Below, one piece after another: positions 26,975 through 35,791 of a stretch of 64,000 nt of DNA. Position numbers and translations under genes: made by a program. Numbering within the stretch: position 1 is the stretch's first letter; each line of letters starts with the position of its first letter. The DNA comes from Ramlibacter alkalitolerans (lineage in GTDB: Bacteria > Pseudomonadota > Gammaproteobacteria > Burkholderiales > Burkholderiaceae_C). Where the stretch lies: positions 336,470 through 400,469 of the forward strand of contig NZ_JAEQND010000005.1 in assembly GCF_016722765.1 (NCBI RefSeq), written 5' to 3'. Below the pieces are notes generated by a model, which saw only the letters and a program-made list of their open reading frames with translations, was not told where the DNA came from and made no database searches.

Positions 26975-28227
26975 CAGGCCTTCTCCTTCAGGCCGACGAA
27001 GGCGGGTGCCAGCGGCTTGCCCTGGCTCGGTGCCGTGGGCAGCAGGCGCGGCACGTGCCGCGGCAGCCAGGCGGCCCAGCGCGGGTAGCGGCGCGTGAAG
27101 TGGTAGGCCAGGAAGCTTTGCACCAGCGACCAGCCCTGGAGCTCGCCCAGGCTTTCGACGGTGATCTCGTTGCAGGCCCGGCGCATCAGCTTGTCGAGCT
27201 TGGCCGCCAGCGTCTGCGTGAAGCTGCGGTCGCGGATGATGACGTTGGCCTCGAGGTTGAACAGCAGGCTCATCGGATCGAGGTTGCTGGAGCCGACGGT
27301 GCACCACTGGTCGTCCATCACGGCCACCTTGCCGTGCAGCGGCCGCTCGCAGTACTCGTAGATCTTCACGCCGGCGCGCAGCAGGTGGTGGTACAGCATC
27401 GTGGAGGCGGTGCGCACCCAGGGCATGTCCGGCTCGCCCTGCAGGATCAGCCGCACGTCCACGCCGCGCCGCGCCGCCCGCTTGAGTTCCTTGATGAAAC
27501 GGTAGCCGGGGAAGAAGTAGGCATTGGCGATGACGATGCGCTTTTTCGCCGAGCGGATCGCGATGCGGTAGTGCCGCTCGATGTCGTCCATGTGGCGGCG
27601 GTTGTCGCGCACCACGAACATCGCCTCGGCGCTGCCGGCGTGCGCCTGCTGGTCGGGCGTGCCGCGCCACTGCTTGCGCCAGCGCCACCACTGGCGCTTC
27701 TGCCGCTGGTGGCGCAGGCCCTCGGCCAGTGCGGTGTGGCAGAAGCGGTGGATCTCCGACACCAGCGGGCCGTGGATCTCCACGGCGTAGTCCTGCTTGG
27801 CCTCGGGCCCGTAGTCCGCCAGGTGGTCGGCGGAATAGTTGATGCCGCCCACGAAGGCGACTTCGCGGTCGACCACCACGATCTTGCGGTGCATGCGCCG
27901 CAGCAGGTGCGGGCGCAAGCCGAACGGACGCGGCCCGGGATTGAACGAGTGGATGCGCACGCCGGCGGCGCGCAGCGGATCGAGGAAGTGCGCCGACAGG
28001 TCGGGCGAGCCCCAGTCGTCGATCGTGATGTCGACCTGGGCCCCGCGGCGCGCGGCGGCGATCAGCGCTTCCTGCAGCTGCAGGCCCACCTTGTCCTCGA
28101 ACAGGATGAAGGTCTCGACGATCACCTCGCGCTTGGCGTTGGCGATGCAGGCGAACACGCGCGGAAAGAACTCCTCCCCGTTTTCCAGCAGGGTGAAGTC
28201 GTTGCCGGGGATCCAGCGGCGGTCCAT
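26974..28227 (-). CDS. clsB: Cardiolipin synthase B
   Basis: A 417-residue phospholipase D family enzyme with two HKD motifs, HRKIVVVDREVAFVGGINYS and HGKVAVMDDQWCTVGSSNLD. The N terminus LLENGEEFFPRVFACIANA is typical of ClsB, which makes cardiolipin or phosphatidylglycerol in the inner membrane without N-terminal membrane helices. ATG 28227 is used here; a GTG at 28239 overlaps the stop of the upstream gene (GTGA) and may be the true, coupled start. Middle gene of an operon with the EEP protein and YbhN. Confidence 0.9.
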   Translation of the reverse strand: MDRRWIPGNDFTLLENGEEFFPRVFACIANAKREVIVETFILFEDKVGLQLQEALIAAARRGAQVDITIDDWGSPDLSAHFLDPLRAAGVRIHSFNPGPRPFGLRPHLLRRMHRKIVVVDREVAFVGGINYSADHLADYGPEAKQDYAVEIHGPLVSEIHRFCHTALAEGLRHQRQKRQWWRWRKQWRGTPDQQAHAGSAEAMFVVRDNRRHMDDIERHYRIAIRSAKKRIVIANAYFFPGYRFIKELKRAARRGVDVRLILQGEPDMPWVRTASTMLYHHLLRAGVKIYEYCERPLHGKVAVMDDQWCTVGSSNLDPMSLLFNLEANVIIRDRSFTQTLAAKLDKLMRRACNEITVESLGELQGWSLVQSFLAYHFTRRYPRWAAWLPRHVPRLLPTAPSQGKPLAPAFVGLKEKA

Positions 28228-28235
28228 CGGAATCT

Positions 28236-29015
28236 TCACAGGTGGATTTCGGCCACGAGCGGGGCGTGGTCCGACAGGTGCGACCAGGGCTTGCGCGGCA
28301 GCACCACCGGCAGGTGCACCGAGCAGTTGCGCACGTAGATGCGATCCAGCGAGAGCACCGGGAAGATCGCCGGGAAGGTCTTGGCGGGCTCGCCGTAGGC
28401 CGTCACGAAGATCTCGCGCAGGCCGGCCTCGCGCCACAGGATGTCGTTGGCGCGCCGGCGCCAGTCGTTGAAGTCGCCGGCGACGATCAGGGGCGCGGCG
28501 GCCGGCACTTCCGTGTGCGTGATCTGGCACAGCAGGTCCAGCTGCTGCTGCCGGTGCGCCTCCGCCAGGCCCAGGTGCACGCAGATCACGTGCACCTCCT
28601 TGTCGTAGCCGGGGACCTTCAGCACGCAGTGCAGCAGCCCGCGCTTTTCCGGCCCCGCGATCGACACGTCGTGGTTCTCGTAGTGGACGATCGGGAACTT
28701 GGACATCACGGCGTTGCCGTGGTGGCCCTTCGGATAGACCATGTTGCGGCCGTACGCGTGCTGCGGCCAGATCTCGTCGGCCATGAATTCGTAGGGCGGC
28801 GTCTCCGGCCAGTCGGCGATCTTCCTGCTGTGCTCCTCGTGCGTGCCCAGCACCTCCTGCATGAACACCACGTCGGCGCCGACCTTGCGGATGGCGTCGC
28901 GCAGCTCGGGAAGGATGAACTTGCGGTTGAAGGTCGTGAAGCCCTTGTGGATGTTGACGGTCATGACGGTCAACTGCGGGGCCTTGCCTTCCGGGGGCAT
29001 GTCGCTCATGTCCAT
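28236..29015 (-). CDS. Endonuclease/exonuclease/phosphatase family protein (YbhP-like)
   Basis: A 259-residue cytosolic EEP-fold hydrolase. Motifs include LTVMTVNIHKGF at the start, VFMQEVLG with the catalytic Glu, VIVAGDFNDW-type segment (LIVAGDFNDWRRRA), and SDHAPLVAEI with the catalytic Asp-His near the C terminus. The family includes DNases, sphingomyelinases and inositol phosphatases. Being first in an operon with clsB and ybhN as in E. coli (ybhP-clsB-ybhN), it may act on a lipid head group, but this is inferred from context. ATG 29015 was chosen as the first Met of the homologous part. Confidence 0.85.
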   Translation of the reverse strand: MDMSDMPPEGKAPQLTVMTVNIHKGFTTFNRKFILPELRDAIRKVGADVVFMQEVLGTHEEHSRKIADWPETPPYEFMADEIWPQHAYGRNMVYPKGHHGNAVMSKFPIVHYENHDVSIAGPEKRGLLHCVLKVPGYDKEVHVICVHLGLAEAHRQQQLDLLCQITHTEVPAAAPLIVAGDFNDWRRRANDILWREAGLREIFVTAYGEPAKTFPAIFPVLSLDRIYVRNCSVHLPVVLPRKPWSHLSDHAPLVAEIHL

Positions 29016-29303
29016 GGGCGCTTCGATCTGTCTCGTTGTGGGAGTGACTTTTGTAAGTGCCCAGCTGGAGCGGTGAAGTAGGACGGCAGGCCAAGTCTTT
29101 GTGGCGTGCGGCGGGTCGGGATGTGGCGCACCGCTGATGCGCAGTTCCGCTGCGCGGCCTTGTGCGCGTGTAGGATCGACGCCCGTGCGCCTGCAGGTGG
29201 GCGCCGCACGCAGGCGTAGGTCGCATCCTCTTTTTGCGTCCGCGCGCCGCGGGCGGCAGAGCCAGCTCCCCGGGCGAGGAGCGCATGAACACACTGCGTC
29301 CCC

Positions 29304-29852
29304 ATGAAAAGTACGACGATCCTGCTGGCCGGTGTCCTGCTGGCCGCCACCGGTCCGGCGCTGGCCGTGGACCTGAAGCCCCGTGGCGCCTCCATCGAGG
29401 TGGGTGTCGGGCAGGAGGGCAGCCGCATGGCCGGCATCGGCCTGGTCTGGGACTGGGACTTCGAGCGCCTGCGCCGGCACGCGGAACTCACGGCGCACAC
29501 CGAGGTGCTCATTAACCGCTGGCGCTACGACGCCGTGGGCGGCGGCAGCGACGAGCTCACGCAGCTGGTGCTGCTGCCGACGGTGCGCATGCGGCTGGCG
29601 CGCGGCGCTTCGCCCTGGTTCATCGAAATGGGCGTCGGCGTGAGCTACCTGGACCGCGACTACGTCACGCCCGGCAAGCAGTTCAGCACGCGCTGGAATT
29701 TCTACGACGTGCTGGGCGTCGGCCACACGTTCGGCGGCCGCGACGGCCGCCACGAGCTGGGGCTGCGCTGGAACCACACCTCCAACGCCGGCATCCGCAA
29801 TCCGAACCCGGGCCAGAACTTCTTCCAGCTGCGCTACGTGCACCGGTTCTGA
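29304..29852 (+). CDS. pagL: Lipid A 3-O-deacylase-like (PagL family) outer-membrane protein
   Basis: A 182-residue precursor. Signal peptide residues 1-21 (STTILLAGVLLAATGPALA). The rest has alternating strands for an eight-stranded beta barrel ending in RYVHRF with a C-terminal Phe. The active-site segment is WNHTSNAGIRNPNPGQNFF, with His 158 and Ser 160 of the PagL pair. The acidic member of the triad, seen as Glu in the Pseudomonas enzyme, seems to be replaced by Gln 171 or Asn 172. Deacylase activity is therefore uncertain. The upstream gap holds the divergent EEP promoter. Confidence 0.8.
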   Translation: MKSTTILLAGVLLAATGPALAVDLKPRGASIEVGVGQEGSRMAGIGLVWDWDFERLRRHAELTAHTEVLINRWRYDAVGGGSDELTQLVLLPTVRMRLARGASPWFIEMGVGVSYLDRDYVTPGKQFSTRWNFYDVLGVGHTFGGRDGRHELGLRWNHTSNAGIRNPNPGQNFFQLRYVHRF

Positions 29853-30021
29853 GGGCCGGCCCCGGCAGGCTCTTCGACAGGGGCCCACACCGGCGCGGCA
29901 AGTCCTACGGCTGCTGTCACCCCTGGCCGATATGGCCGGGGTGGGGTCGTTCCAAACTGGATCACACGCACCCGGCGCCATGCCGGGCATCCACTACACA
30001 CTGATCAGTACGGAGCATTCC

Positions 30022-30717
30022 ATGAAAAAGACCTCTCTGACGCGAGCCCTGTTCGTTGCCGGCGTGATGGCCGCGGCCGGTGGCATGGCCCAGGCCGACG
30101 CCATCTTCTACCCGGACGGAACGCATGTGGAACTGGGCGCGAACGCGGTCGAGAACGGCACCGCCGCCGCGGTGCTGGCGCGCAGCAGCACGACGGCGCC
30201 GAGCCAGGACGCCCTGCTCGCCATGGGCGTGCTGGCCGACCAGAACGGCTCGATGATGGCTTCGAACGACCTGTCGGTCGACACGACTTCGCTGGGCGCC
30301 GGTCCTGCGCGGCTGACCACCACGACGGTCACGACCACCACCCCGGTGTACGTCTTCCCGAACATCAACTTCGACCGCAGCACCGTGCTGGCGGCGCCCC
30401 ACCCGATGATGTCGCACGCGCGCGCGATGGACATGGACCGTACGGCGGCCGCGACCTTCGACACGCCGACGCGGGCGGGTGAAATGAGCACCATGACGTC
30501 CGGTGCGCCCAACATGGTGACGACCAACGAGCAAGTCGCCACGCTGCCGGCGCCGGTGGTCGACACCACCTCCCTGGGCGCGGGCCCGAGCTACCTGGGC
30601 AGCAGCACCTGGTACGGCACGCCTTCCTACGGCGTGGACAACGGCATCGGCACCTCGCCGAGCCAGAACAACTGCGGCCTGCGCGGCAACCACCCCTGCG
30701 GCTACCTGCCGAACTAA
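30022..30717 (+). CDS. Exported protein with repeated LGAGP motif
   Basis: A 231-residue precursor with signal peptide 1-25 (TRALFVAGVMAAAGGMAQA). The mature protein is Thr/Ala-rich, with two copies of VDTTSLGAGP (near residues 91-100 and 183-192) and TTTTVTTTT between. Mature C terminus has CGLRGNHPCGY, a possible disulphide. A similar VDTRALGAGP motif is in the gene at 31606-31953. No known family is recognised; a surface or periplasmic role is likely. A bidirectional terminator follows after 20 bases. Confidence 0.7.
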   Translation: MKKTSLTRALFVAGVMAAAGGMAQADAIFYPDGTHVELGANAVENGTAAAVLARSSTTAPSQDALLAMGVLADQNGSMMASNDLSVDTTSLGAGPARLTTTTVTTTTPVYVFPNINFDRSTVLAAPHPMMSHARAMDMDRTAAATFDTPTRAGEMSTMTSGAPNMVTTNEQVATLPAPVVDTTSLGAGPSYLGSSTWYGTPSYGVDNGIGTSPSQNNCGLRGNHPCGYLPN

Positions 30718-30737
30718 GCGATCCCCTGGTGCGCAAT

Positions 30738-30766
30738 AAAAAAGCCCGGCCGAGGCCGGGCTTTTT
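30738..30766. terminator. Bidirectional rho-independent terminator
   Basis: AAAAAAGCCCGGCC, a GAG loop, and GGCCGGGCTTTTT. It has A and T runs on both sides, so it can end transcripts from both the convergent plus gene (ends 30717) and the minus gene (ends 30786). Confidence 0.9.
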
Positions 30767-30785
30767 GCTGCGCTTTCGAAGCGGA

Positions 30786-31316
30786 TCAGCCGTGTTGGCG
30801 GCCGAAGTGGTGGCCGTGGCCGCGCTTGCCGCCCATGCGGCTGGCGAAGCGCAGGCCGACCTGGTCGAACACCTTCTGCTGCTCGGGATTGAGCTGGGCG
30901 TAGAAGGTCTTGGTGGCATCCATGCGCTTGTCCATGGCGGCCGCGCGCTGGGCCCGCAGCGCCTTCATGCGGTCGATACGCTCGGGCGTGGTCAGCTGGC
31001 GGAAGCCGGCGCGGTCCGCGTGCTGACGGGGCGTCGGCTTGATCGCCGCCGTCCAGGCTTCCCAGGCGCCCTCCTGGCCGCGGGAGATCTGCAGCTTGTC
31101 CTTCAGCTGGCCCAGGCGCTTGGCCATGCGCTCTTCCATCCGGGCGCGCATGCGCTCCATGCGGGCCGGGTCCATGCGGCCGTGCTCGCCCTGCATCGTG
31201 TGCGGGGCACCCGGACCGGCGGCAGGCGCGGCGGGGGTCTGCGTCTGGGCCACGGCGCCGAGGCCGAGCCCAGCCAGCAGGGTGGCGGTCAGCAGGGTGC
31301 GGTGCAGTGTCTTCAT
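30786..31316 (-). CDS. Spy/CpxP-like periplasmic protein
   Basis: A 176-residue precursor with signal peptide 1-23 (TLLTATLLAGLGLGAVAQ). The mature part is strongly helical and Arg/Met-rich (ARMERMRARMEERMAKRLGQ), with an LTTPERIDRMKALRAQRAAAM stretch that corresponds to the LTxxQ-type repeat of the Spy/CpxP family. These periplasmic chaperone-like proteins respond to envelope stress. A His/Gly-rich C terminus (GKRGHGHHFGRQHG) could bind metal, consistent with the copper genes nearby, but this is inferred. Confidence 0.78.
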   Translation of the reverse strand: MKTLHRTLLTATLLAGLGLGAVAQTQTPAAPAAGPGAPHTMQGEHGRMDPARMERMRARMEERMAKRLGQLKDKLQISRGQEGAWEAWTAAIKPTPRQHADRAGFRQLTTPERIDRMKALRAQRAAAMDKRMDATKTFYAQLNPEQQKVFDQVGLRFASRMGGKRGHGHHFGRQHG

Positions 31317-31605
31317 GTCGAGTCCTTTCGTTGAGGGGGCGGGCGTGCTTGCCTGTTGCCATGCAGTCTGAGCAGTGGATGTGTACCGGCCATCGCGCCG
31401 CCGTTGCGGCTGTGTAAAGAATCCAGGCTCTGCGCTGCGCTGGGGTGTACAAGCCGGGTCGAAGCGGTCCTACGGGAAGCGTCCACTGCCAGCGACGCTG
31501 CAAACGGCCGGGCAGGTTGACAGTCACTGCCAGCAGTTTCGCTTTTGCATTCACGGGGCTTCGCAGGGACCCCGAGCCGCGGCAAGAAGCCGCAAGGAGT
31601 ACACC

Positions 31606-31953
31606 ATGAGGTACCAGGCTTTCGTGCGGGCGGTGGCCGGAGTGCTGGCGACCACCGTGATCGGCGCCGGTGCGGCGCTGGCGCAGTCGCAGCCGCAACC
31701 GCAGGTGATGACGGACGCAGCCCCGCTGCCCGCCACCGAACGATCCAGCCTCGGCGCTGTGATCATCATGGACCAGCCGGTGCTGGCGCAGCGCGAGGCC
31801 ATGCAGGCCGCGCAGGAGCGCAACGGCGTCGACACGCGCGCCCTGGGCGCCGGCCCGACGCGCATCATGCGCGACGCGCAGACGCGCGACCAGCTGGAGC
31901 TGCAGCGGGCGCTGGATGAGGCGCTGCGAAGGGAACAGCAGTTGCCGAAGTGA
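31606..31953 (+). CDS. Exported protein with LGAGP motif
   Basis: A 115-residue precursor with signal peptide 1-26 (AVAGVLATTVIGAGAALA). The mature protein is short and polar. It contains VDTRALGAGPTRIM near residues 76-89, matching the repeated VDTTSLGAGP of the exported protein at 30022-30717. The C-terminal helix is charged (QLELQRALDEALRREQQ). The start has AAGGAGT upstream. Function unknown; the shared motif suggests a common fold element or a ligand-binding site. Confidence 0.65.
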   Translation: MRYQAFVRAVAGVLATTVIGAGAALAQSQPQPQVMTDAAPLPATERSSLGAVIIMDQPVLAQREAMQAAQERNGVDTRALGAGPTRIMRDAQTRDQLELQRALDEALRREQQLPK

Positions 31954-31962
31954 CGGAGTGAA

Positions 31963-32060
31963 CCGTCATCCCCGCGCAGGCGGGGACCCGGGGCGTTGGG
32001 AAACTCGCCGCGCGCGGCGAGCATCGGGAGCCCTGGATTCCCGCCTTCGCGGGAATGACG
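31963..32060. repeat. Repeat family B, copy 3
   Basis: A full pair: left arm CGTCATCCCCGCGCAGGCGG and a right arm ending in TTCGCGGGAATGACG, with a GC-rich palindromic centre (GCCGCGCGCGGCG). It lies between the convergent exported protein gene and cueR. Confidence 0.8.
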
Positions 32061-32122
32061 GAGGGGGATGCGGGAATGACGGAGGGCGATGCCGGTGGAC
32101 GGAGGGCGATGCCGGAATGACG
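32051..32122. repeat. Tandem repeat of about 20-22 bases at the edge of repeat B3
   Basis: The outer edge of the right arm (GGGAATGACGGAGGG, then GATGC) is repeated about 3.4 times, with the third unit diverged (GGTGGACGGAGGG). This extends the repeat element towards cueR without reaching its stop codon. Confidence 0.75.
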
Positions 32123-32130
32123 TGCCTGCC

Positions 32131-32550
32131 TTAGCCCGCCAGTTCATCGAGGATCGGGCACTCCGGGCGCTCGTCGCCGTGGCAGCAGTGGATCAGGTGC
32201 TGCAGCGTGCGCTGCATCGCCTGCATCTGCGCGATGCGCTGGGCCAGGTCGTCGGCGTGCTTCTGCGCGATGCGCCGCACGCTGGCACTCGCGCGCCGGC
32301 GGTTCTGCCACAGGCCGACCAGTTCGCCGATCTCCTCCATCGAGAAACCGAGTTCGCGCGCCCGCTTGATGAAGCGCAGCGTGTGCACGTCGGCCTCGCT
32401 GTACTGGCGGTAGCCGCTGTCGGTGCGCGCCACGCGGGCCAGCAGGCCCAGCCCCTCGTAGTGCCGCACCATCTTGGCCGACACGCCGGACTGGCGCGCC
32501 GCCTCGCCGATGTTCACCGGCCAGTCGGTGCTGCTCGCATCCCGCTTCAA
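32131..32550 (-). CDS. cueR: Copper-responsive MerR-type regulator CueR
   Basis: A 139-residue MerR family regulator. The winged helix (INIGEAARQSGVSAKMVRHYE) is followed by a dimerisation helix, and the metal loop HCCHGDERPECPIL contains the two Cys that coordinate Cu(I) in CueR. It bends the DNA at 19-base-spaced promoters to activate copA and the chaperone gene; matching sites are present at 32789-32812 and 32862-32885. The start overlaps the stop of copZ by four bases, so it is cotranscribed behind the chaperone gene. Confidence 0.92.
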   Translation of the reverse strand: MKRDASSTDWPVNIGEAARQSGVSAKMVRHYEGLGLLARVARTDSGYRQYSEADVHTLRFIKRARELGFSMEEIGELVGLWQNRRRASASVRRIAQKHADDLAQRIAQMQAMQRTLQHLIHCCHGDERPECPILDELAG

Positions 32551-32744
32551 GCGGCGACCTTGTAGCCTTCTTCCTCGATGGCGCGGGCAATGGCCGCGGG
32601 GTCCTGCTGCGACTGCACTTCGACCTTGCCGCTGGCCAGGTCGACCTTGACCTCGGCCTGGGGATCGACCGACTTCACGGCCTCGGTGACGGCGCCGGCG
32701 CAGTGGCCGCAGGTCATGCCCTCGACCTGGAAGGTCTGGTTCAT
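32547..32744 (-). CDS. copZ: Copper chaperone (CopZ-like)
   Basis: A 65-residue protein made of one heavy-metal-associated domain. The binding motif is GMTCGHC near residues 9-15 (MNQTFQVEGMTCGHCAGAVT). Such chaperones carry Cu(I) to P-type ATPases. It leads the short operon with cueR, and a CueR-type operator lies directly upstream on the minus strand. Start 32744 has GGAAACC and no better upstream start is seen. Confidence 0.92.
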   Translation of the reverse strand: MNQTFQVEGMTCGHCAGAVTEAVKSVDPQAEVKVDLASGKVEVQSQQDPAAIARAIEEEGYKVAA

Positions 32745-32788
32745 GGGGTTTCCTTTCGGTTGGGGTGGGAACGATGGGTGAAGCTTGA

Positions 32789-32812
32789 ACCCTGCCACCA
32801 TGGTAAGGTCAA
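32789..32812 (-). promoter_or_regulatory. CueR-type operator/promoter for copZ-cueR
   Basis: Read on the minus strand, a -35 TTGACC (32812-32807) overlaps an inverted repeat of ACCTT, eleven bases, AGGGT (21 bases in all). The layout equals the copA site on the other strand, and the -35 to -10 spacing of about 19 bases is typical of MerR-type promoters. The -10 element is poor. Confidence 0.75.
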
Positions 32813-32861
32813 TCCCGCAACGTGCGACCCTTCGCCCGGCCGGGTTGATCCGCATCAAGGC

Positions 32862-32892
32862 TTGACCTTCCCATCATGGCAAGGTCGACCAT
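32862..32892 (+). promoter_or_regulatory. CueR-type operator/promoter for copA
   Basis: A -35 TTGACC (32862-32867) followed by the inverted repeat ACCTT, eleven bases, AAGGT (32865-32885), and a weak -10 at about 32887-32892 after a 19-base spacer. Transcription should begin near 32899, next to the ATG at 32900, so the transcript may be leaderless. Confidence 0.8.
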
Positions 32893-32899
32893 CGCTGCC

Positions 32900-35140
32900 A
32901 TGGACAGTTCCACCACCACCCTCGATCTCGGCGTCGCCGGGATGACCTGTGCCTCCTGCGTGGCGCGCGTCGAGCGGGCCCTGAAGAAGGTGCCCGGCGT
33001 GAGCGACGCCACCGTGAACCTCGCGACCGAATCGGCGCGGGTGACCTTCGCGCCCTCGGAGCAGATGGAAGCGCAGATCCGGCGTGCGGTGCGCAACGCC
33101 GGCTACGAGCCGCGCGCCGTCGCCGATGGCCCGCAGGAAGACCTGTCGCCCTGGGCCGGCTTCGCGCCGGTCGGGATCGGCCTGCTGCTTTCGCTGCCGC
33201 TGGTGCTGCCGATGTTCGGCGAGCTGGTCGGGCTGCACTGGATGTTGCCGGCCTGGCTGCAGTTCGTGCTGGCCACGCCGGTGCAGTTCATCCTGGGTGC
33301 GCGCTTCTACCGCGCCGGCTGGCATGCGCTGAAGGCCGGCACCGGCAACATGGACCTGCTGGTGGCCATCGGCACCAGCGCCGGCTGGGGCCTGTCGGCC
33401 TGGCTGTGGCTGGTGCAGGGGCACGAGCACCTCTACTTCGAGGCCTCGGCCGTGGTGGTCACCCTGGTGCTCCTGGGCAAGTGGCTGGAGGCCCGGGCCA
33501 AGCGCCAGACCACCACCGCCATCCGCGCGCTGCAGGCGCTGCGGCCCGAAACGGCGCACGTGCTCGTCAAGGGCGGCAAGCAAGCCGACCTGCCGCTGGC
33601 CGAAGTGATGAACGGCGACCAGCTGGTGGTGCGGCCGGGCGAGCGCGTGCCCGCCGACGGCATCGTGGAGCAGGGCGAGACCCAGGTCGACGAAGCCATG
33701 CTGACGGGCGAGCCGCTGCCCGTGCCCAAAGCCGAAGGCGCCCGCGTCACCGGCGGCAGCATCAACGGCGAAGGCCGCTTCGTGATGCGGGCCACGGCGG
33801 TCGGCAGCGAGAGCGTGCTGGCGCACATCATCCGCCTGGTCGAGGACGCGCAGGCCGGCAAGGCGCCGATCCAGCGACTGGTGGACCAGGTCTCGGCCGT
33901 CTTCGTGCCGGTGGTGCTGCTGCTGGCGGCGGTGACGCTGGCGGGCTGGCTGTTCGCCGGCGCCGGCGTCGAGCAGGCCCTGATCCACGCCGTGGCGGTG
34001 CTGGTGATCGCCTGTCCCTGTGCCCTGGGCCTGGCCACGCCGGCGGCCATCATGGCCGGCACCGGCGTCGCTGCGCGGCACGGCATCCTGATCAAGGACG
34101 CGCAGGCGCTGGAGCTGGCCCACCGGGTGGACACGGTGGCCTTCGACAAGACCGGCACCCTGACCGTGGGTCAGCCGCGGCTGGTGGCCTTCATCGCCGC
34201 TCCCGGGGCCGACGAGGCGCAGCAGCTGGCCGCCGCCGCGGCCCTGCAAAGCGGCAGCGAGCACCCGCTGGCGCGCGCCGTGGTGGGCGCAGCGCGCGAG
34301 CGGGGCCTGGCGCTGGCGGCGCCGGACCAGGTGCGTGCGGTGACGGGCCGCGGCACCGAAGGCGAGGTCGCCGGCCGGGCCCTGCTGATCGGCAGCCTGC
34401 GCTGGATCGAGGAGCTCGGGTTGCCGCTGCAGGCCTGGGAGGCGGAGATCCGCCGGCTGCAGGCGGAGGGCGCGACCCTGTCGGCGCTGGTGGAACGCGA
34501 GGGCCCGGCCCTGGCGCTGCGGGCGCTGATGGCCTTTGCCGACGAACCCAAGGCCGGGGCGGCGCAAGCCCTGGCGCACCTGCGCGAGCGCGGGCTGCGG
34601 CTGGTGATGATCTCCGGCGACAACCAGGCCGCGGCGCAGGCCATGGCGGGCCGCCTGGGGCTGCGCGAGGACGAGGTGCAGGCCGAGGTACTGCCCGGCG
34701 AGAAGGCGGCCCGCGTGGCGGCCCTGCGGGCCGGCGGGCACGTGGTGGCGATGGTGGGCGACGGCGTCAACGACGCCCCGGCCCTGGCCGCGGCCGACGT
34801 CGGCATCGCGATGGGCACCGGCACCGACGTGGCGATGCACGCGGCCGGCGTGACGCTGATGCGCGGCGACGTCGGGCTGGTGGCGGGTGCGCTGGACATC
34901 TCGCACCGCACCGTGCGCAAGATCCGGCAGAACCTGTTCTGGGCCTTCGCGTACAACGTGGCCGGCATCCCGCTGGCGGCCTTCGGCTTCCTCAGCCCGG
35001 TGGTGGCGGGGGCGGCGATGGCGCTGTCGAGCGTGAGCGTGCTGACCAATGCGCTGCTGCTGAAGAAGTGGCGCAGCGACGGGGATTCGCTTCGCTCCAC
35101 CGCCAGCCTGCGGGAGATCGGGCAGGCTGCGGGCGGTTGA
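32900..35140 (+). CDS. copA: Copper-exporting P1B-type ATPase CopA
   Basis: A 746-residue membrane pump with one N-terminal metal domain (GMTCASC, residues 15-21), eight hydrophobic segments, the ion-binding motif [10 protein letters not shown], phosphorylation site DKTGTL and the hinge [12 protein letters not shown]. It expels Cu(I) with ATP. The start at 32900 is preferred over 32876 because the CueR operator overlaps 32876; the N-terminal residues MARSTIAA of the longer form would be encoded within the promoter. The gene is divergent from copZ-cueR and controlled by CueR. Confidence 0.95.
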   Translation: MDSSTTTLDLGVAGMTCASCVARVERALKKVPGVSDATVNLATESARVTFAPSEQMEAQIRRAVRNAGYEPRAVADGPQEDLSPWAGFAPVGIGLLLSLPLVLPMFGELVGLHWMLPAWLQFVLATPVQFILGARFYRAGWHALKAGTGNMDLLVAIGTSAGWGLSAWLWLVQGHEHLYFEASAVVVTLVLLGKWLEARAKRQTTTAIRALQALRPETAHVLVKGGKQADLPLAEVMNGDQLVVRPGERVPADGIVEQGETQVDEAMLTGEPLPVPKAEGARVTGGSINGEGRFVMRATAVGSESVLAHIIRLVEDAQAGKAPIQRLVDQVSAVFVPVVLLLAAVTLAGWLFAGAGVEQALIHAVAVLVIACPCALGLATPAAIMAGTGVAARHGILIKDAQALELAHRVDTVAFDKTGTLTVGQPRLVAFIAAPGADEAQQLAAAAALQSGSEHPLARAVVGAARERGLALAAPDQVRAVTGRGTEGEVAGRALLIGSLRWIEELGLPLQAWEAEIRRLQAEGATLSALVEREGPALALRALMAFADEPKAGAAQALAHLRERGLRLVMISGDNQAAAQAMAGRLGLREDEVQAEVLPGEKAARVAALRAGGHVVAMVGDGVNDAPALAAADVGIAMGTGTDVAMHAAGVTLMRGDVGLVAGALDISHRTVRKIRQNLFWAFAYNVAGIPLAAFGFLSPVVAGAAMALSSVSVLTNALLLKKWRSDGDSLRSTASLREIGQAAGG

Positions 35141-35200
35141 CGTGCGTCAACCGGGTCGGGCGGTGCGCATGCGAACCTGAGTGCAGGAGATCCAGCGTCC

Positions 35201-35785
35201 ATGTCCCGACCCGCCCTGCAAATCATCCGCGACGAGCATGCCGCCGTCGCGGCCGTCCTTCGATCGCTGCTGCAGATGATGGAGCGCGCGCCGGACGAGC
35301 AGCCCGAGCGCTTCTTCGACGTGATGCGGGCCATGCTGTTCTACATCGACGAGTTCCCGGAGCGCCGCCACCATCCGAAGGAGTCGGACCTGCTGTTCCC
35401 CAAGGTGGCCCGCGTGGCGCCGCAGCTGATGGCCGTGATCCGCCGGCTGGAGGACGACCACCTGCAGGGCGAGGACCGCGTGCGCGAACTGCAGCACCTG
35501 CTGCTGGCATGGGAACTGCTCGGCGACAGCCGCCGCGCGGCCTTCCAGGAGGCGGCGCGCGCGTACGTGGAGTTCTACCTCTCGCACATGCGCGTGGAGG
35601 AAACCGAGATCCTGCCGACCGCGATCAGGCTGCTGCCGGATGAGGACTGGGCGCAGCTCGATGAAGCGTTCGCGCAGCACCGCGACCCGATGGCGACCGG
35701 CAGCCACGACCCGGTGTACGACCGCCTGTTCACCCGCATCGTGATGCGCACGCCGGCGCCGATCGGCGTCGGCCCGGCTTTCTAG
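35201..35785 (+). CDS. Hemerythrin HHE domain protein
   Basis: A 194-residue hemerythrin-like four-helix protein. Helix motifs are IIRDEHAAVAAVLRSLL, FPERRHHPKESDLLFP, LEDDHLQGEDRV and YLSHMRVEETEILP, which supply His/Glu/Asp ligands for a di-iron site. It is a second member with the hemerythrin at 468, and shares the overall length, so they are paralogues with probable roles in oxygen or nitric oxide response. Follows copA after 60 bases on the same strand. Confidence 0.88.
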   Translation: MSRPALQIIRDEHAAVAAVLRSLLQMMERAPDEQPERFFDVMRAMLFYIDEFPERRHHPKESDLLFPKVARVAPQLMAVIRRLEDDHLQGEDRVRELQHLLLAWELLGDSRRAAFQEAARAYVEFYLSHMRVEETEILPTAIRLLPDEDWAQLDEAFAQHRDPMATGSHDPVYDRLFTRIVMRTPAPIGVGPAF

Positions 35786-35791
35786 TTTGGC

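Noticed and set aside
32876..32899. Upstream in-frame ATG of copA
   Set aside because: It lies inside the CueR operator and before the expected transcription start, so translation from it is unlikely.
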